Position numbers and translations under genes: made by a program. Shown one piece after another: positions 53,819 to 56,357 of a stretch of 56,357 nt of DNA; positions within the stretch are counted from its first letter, which is position 1; the number at the start of each line of letters is the position of its first letter. This DNA is from Acidovorax sp. T1 (GTDB taxonomy: Bacteria; Pseudomonadota; Gammaproteobacteria; Burkholderiales; Burkholderiaceae_C): contig NZ_CP021651.1 in the NCBI RefSeq assembly GCF_002176815.1, forward strand, positions 1 to 56,357, given 5' to 3'. The notes beneath the pieces are model-generated. The model did no database searches. It was not told the origin of the DNA and saw only the letters and a program-made list of their open reading frames with translations.

Positions 53819-54405
53819 ACTACCCGACACTGCGGCCAATGATCGGAGGCACCCCACCATCAAGCACATCCGCGCTCACTGGGACGAGATTCTGCGTCTG
53901 GCAGCATCGATCAAGCAGGGCACCGTCACCGCCTCGCTGATGTTGCGTAAGCTGGGCAGCTATCCGCGCCAGAATGGCTTGGCCGTGGCCCTGCGGAAGC
54001 TGGGCCGGATTGAACGCACGCTGTTTATCCTGGACTGGCTGCAAAGTGTCGAGTTGCGTCGTCGTGTGCATGCCGGGTTGAACAAGGGCGAGGCGCGCAA
54101 CTCCCTGGCCAGTGCGGTGTTCTTCGACCGCCTCAGTGAAATCAGGGATCGGAGCTTCGAGCAGCAGCGCTACCGGGCCAGCGGCCTCAACCTGATCACC
54201 GCCGCTATTGTGCTGTGGAGTCTACCTGGAGCGGGCAACCCAGGGGCTGACTGACGCCGGAAAGCCGGTGAACACCGACCTGTTGCAATACCTTTCGCCG
54301 CTGGGCTGGGAGCACATTAACCTGACCGGCGATTACGTCTGGCGGCAGAGCCGCAAGCTGGAAGACGGTAAATTCAGGCCGCTACGGCAGGTCGGAAAAC
54401 CTTAG
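53819..54405 (+). pseudogene. tnpA: Tn21-group transposase, C-terminal remnant
   Basis: [12 protein letters not shown], then [40 protein letters not shown] and [20 protein letters not shown], a frame change near 54220, then [20 protein letters not shown] and the end, whose stop overlaps the terminal repeat. About 190 of roughly 990 residues remain, so the element cannot move by itself. Confidence 0.9.
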
Positions 54406-54438
54406 CGTACGATTTTTTCCGAATTCTGCGGGCTCCCC

Positions 54439-54443
54439 CAGTT
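54439..54443. repeat. Target duplication CAGTT, right
   Basis: Second copy of the 5 bp at 47578-47582, directly outside the 38-bp end. Confidence 0.93.
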
Positions 54444-54851
54444 CAATCTGCGCACCGCGTGAGGGCGGCCACGAACGACTGCTACCCGGAGGGAGATTGG
54501 ACAACCAGCAAGCTGCCATTGGCGATCGGCAGCTCTCGCTGCATTGCCGCCGCTCGGGGCGGCGCCCTGACTGACTGCTTTGGGTCGGGTGCCGTCGCGT
54601 GCGCAGTGTCAAAGCTGACATGACTAATACATGAGATGGGCTGATGCTCGCCGTCCGGTCAGGCAGCTGCCCCCCTGCAGGACTCACAGCAGTTGTATGC
54701 CACCCGTCATCCGAGACGTCAGTCGGCCTCATCCAGACCGGAACAATCTGGACGTGACGTCCGGCTGGCATTGCCGTGATCGAAATGGCGGCTAGTGACA
54801 CGACTGTTGGGTCTACCCCATCGACCGGGCGCGGGACAAGCCACGTTGATC
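54444..54851. other. Left-end segment of the Tn5501-like transposon, no gene
   Basis: A 408-bp stretch between the nested element and the outer repeat. No credible gene; it should be the continuation of the passenger segment at 47498-47577. Confidence 0.5.
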
Positions 54852-54889
54852 GGCTGACGGAATTTTCGGCGGTTCCGGCTTAGAACCCC

Positions 54890-56357
54890 TTGCTGGGTAA
54901 CGATAGACGGGCATAGTGTTTCTTGGACTCTGCCTGCCAACGCTCGTCCGTGAAGAACAAGCGCGCACGACCCCGAAAGCTCAGGCTGTGCTCAATCCAG
55001 ACCGAGCCATTGCGCACCGCGCGGCGCAGGGCAAACAGGGTGGCCACCTCCAACGCCTGAAACGCCCGTTCCCGGTCTGGGCTGGAGATCGAAACCTGCC
55101 AGATCATTCCCAGACTTGGTGCCACCACTTCAACTGGCAGCTTTCTGGATCCTTTGAGATATAAAGCTTGCAGCTTGGCAAGGTACTCGATGGCAGGATG
55201 CTCGCCGGTGGCCTGCCAGGGCAGCTTTGCAATGGCGACGAGCAACGACCGCACGGGGCGAATTCCATCAATCAATCCCTCGCGGACCAGGGAGGCCCTG
55301 CTCGGTGGTTTGCGTTTCTGGGTTTCGGTGATCAAGGCTTCAAGACGGGCACGCAACTCAGCATCTGGCACCGCACCTTGCGCGCTCAAGGCAACAAGTT
55401 CGCCGAGCAGCGTTTTGTACATTGCGGCCCAATTGACGGTAGCGGGGACATCGGCGGCAGCCTGACGCCACAGATCGGCGATCCGGCGCTGCACCATAAG
55501 GATCAACTGGTCTGTGGTGGTGAACAGGCAATACCGAAGAAAGCATGCGACCTCCACGGTGCGCGCTGGCTCTTTGATCTTGGCTCCGGCTGAGGGCGGC
55601 CTGGAGACAAGTCGGCGCGCGTAGCGGCGCAAGATGAGATCGGGGATGTCTGCCAGGTGCTTATGAACGTCCAGCGTGTAAAGCAGGTCGATGCGCTCCA
55701 GTACCTCGCTGATTTGGCGGGTTGAGTGTTTCGCCGGTGCAGCCCATAGCCAACTCTGCTGGGTTTGTCCATCTGGGCGCAGCTCTGAAACTGAGGCTCG
55801 CCAGCGATCAAGTGTTGCTGGATCAACGCTGGCGGCGATGGCGGTGCCTGTTTCAACTTCAAGCTGGGCAAGTGCCGCCGCAATCAGTGTCCGAATTGCC
55901 CGCTCGTGCACGATCACCAGCTTGTTCTTGTACAGCCATTGACGCGCCCGCACGAGTAGCTGATCGCGGTCGGCGCAGCGCGCCACTTCGTCGCGCAGTT
56001 CACGTACCAGTGAGCGGCGCTGGTGCTCGCTCATCCACTGGAATCCAAGGACCGTGCAGGCTACTTGTTGGTGATCGAATAGCGTGCGCCCGCGTTCATA
56101 CATGGCTCTCAGCGAGGCGACTTCTGGTGCTGCAATGCCAAGCTCGTTGCCAAGGTGGCGCCACAAGGCTACTGGAATTACCCGAAAGGCACCGAGCAAA
56201 CGCCCACTCATGCGCAGGAAACCAATATGGAGCGCCAGACCAAGCTTGTGGGAATCACCTCGGCGTGCATTGATTGCGTCGCGCTCGGCACCATCGAAGG
56301 TGAAAAATGCCTTCATCTCGAAGTCGCTGATATCGCGGGGGAGCCCACGCATCCCCA
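54890..56357 (-). pseudogene. tnpA: IS1071 transposase, N-terminal part (copy A)
   Basis: About 490 residues of the 970-residue transposase, read in from the start codon at 23-25 across the sequence join. RGLPRDISDFEMKAFFTFDG is the DUF4158-type start; VEVACFLRYCLFTTTDQLIL lies in the middle. The frame breaks at SLPSK, where the 38-bp repeat of the Tn5501-like element begins and adds GF and a stop. The catalytic DDE domain is lost. Confidence 0.93.

Larger units (their letters stand above)
47583..54438. mobile_element. Nested Tn3-family element carrying Pseudomonas-like genes
   Basis: Its 38-bp ends (47583-47620 GGGGCGAATAGAG...GCTAAG and 54401-54438 inverted, GGGGAGCCCGCAG...GCTAAG) share the Tn21-group core, and a CAGTT duplication flanks them. 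Inside are an aldehyde dehydrogenase gene, IS200, a truncated porin-like gene, a sigma-54 activator, a tyrB fragment, an IS5-type remnant and only the end of a Tn21-group tnpA. Confidence 0.88.
42689..54889. mobile_element. Tn5501-like Tn3-family transposon with a nested element
   Basis: Inverted 38-bp ends start GGGGTTCTAAGCC at 42689 and, on the other strand, at 54889; they differ at about three positions. It holds tnpA, tnpR, a ParDE-type toxin-antitoxin pair (as in the Tn5501 group) and a MarR-type fragment. A 6.9-kb second Tn3-family element is inserted at 47583. No target duplication is visible outside, so one flank was lost; the right end cuts IS1071 tnpA. Confidence 0.85.
25600..56357. 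mobile_element. IS1071-bounded composite transposon (continues to 170)
   Basis: From 25600 through the sequence join to 170 the DNA is bounded by outward-facing IS1071 tips and a matching 5-bp duplication. The 30.9-kb cargo is a patchwork of comamonad, Pseudomonas-like and actinobacterial-type DNA with further insertion sequences. Neither bounding IS1071 copy is complete, so it would need transposase from elsewhere. Confidence 0.88.

Overview
The window is one complete circular plasmid, cut open inside an IS1071 transposase gene. The last bases (a minus-strand tnpA body) read in frame into the first 25 bases, which supply its start codon. GC content, codon use, IncP-type transfer genes and comamonad chromosomal fragments (glmS, acnB, a family-specific intergenic repeat) point to a beta-proteobacterial host such as Comamonas, Acidovorax or Delftia.

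Backbone (171-25599, about 14 kb once its transposon is removed). It holds a non-TrfA replication gene (repA-like) with a small primase-like gene, a ParA plus ribbon-helix-helix partition pair, a serine resolvase, a ParDE-type toxin-antitoxin pair, a short trbJ-trbK-trbL remnant of a mating-pair system, an IncP-like relaxase block (traI, traJ, oriT, traK) and kfrA. KorA-type and KorB-type operators are present, but korA and korB are not. Most trb genes and traG are missing, so the plasmid looks mobilizable rather than self-transmissible.

Transposon 1 (4814-16376, target duplication ATATG) is a Tn402/Tn5053-family element. It has a class 1 integron-type IRi end without an integrase. Its cargo is chromosomal: an araC-type regulator, an ahpD-like gene, a broken cytochrome P460 gene and a frameshifted uracil-DNA glycosylase gene. 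A mercury operon (merRTPFADE) and tniRQBA follow. It sits just upstream of the backbone resolvase gene, as expected for a 'res-site hunter'.

Transposon 2 (25600 through the end to 170, about 31 kb, target duplication GTCCT) is an IS1071-bounded composite whose two IS1071 copies are both truncated. In order it holds: a comamonad chromosomal block (diguanylate cyclase fragment, cbpM-cbpA, lrp-type regulator, glmS); a putative aromatic-compound outer-membrane gene with IS21 and IS91 insertions; an acnB fragment next to a solo IS1071 repeat; a divergent two-component flavin monooxygenase and flavin reductase pair followed by decayed conjugation genes of actinobacterial type; and a Tn5501-like Tn3 transposon with its own toxin-antitoxin pair. 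A second Tn3-family element (47583-54438, target duplication CAGTT) is inserted in that transposon. It carries a Pseudomonas-like aldehyde dehydrogenase gene with a sigma-54 promoter and tandem upstream sites, its sigma-54 activator, an IS200-truncated porin-like gene and a tyrB fragment.

Functionally the plasmid joins mercury resistance, stability functions and mobilization to a set of catabolic modules. The most unusual cargo is the monooxygenase/reductase pair (38683-40921), which may have crossed from Gram-positive bacteria.
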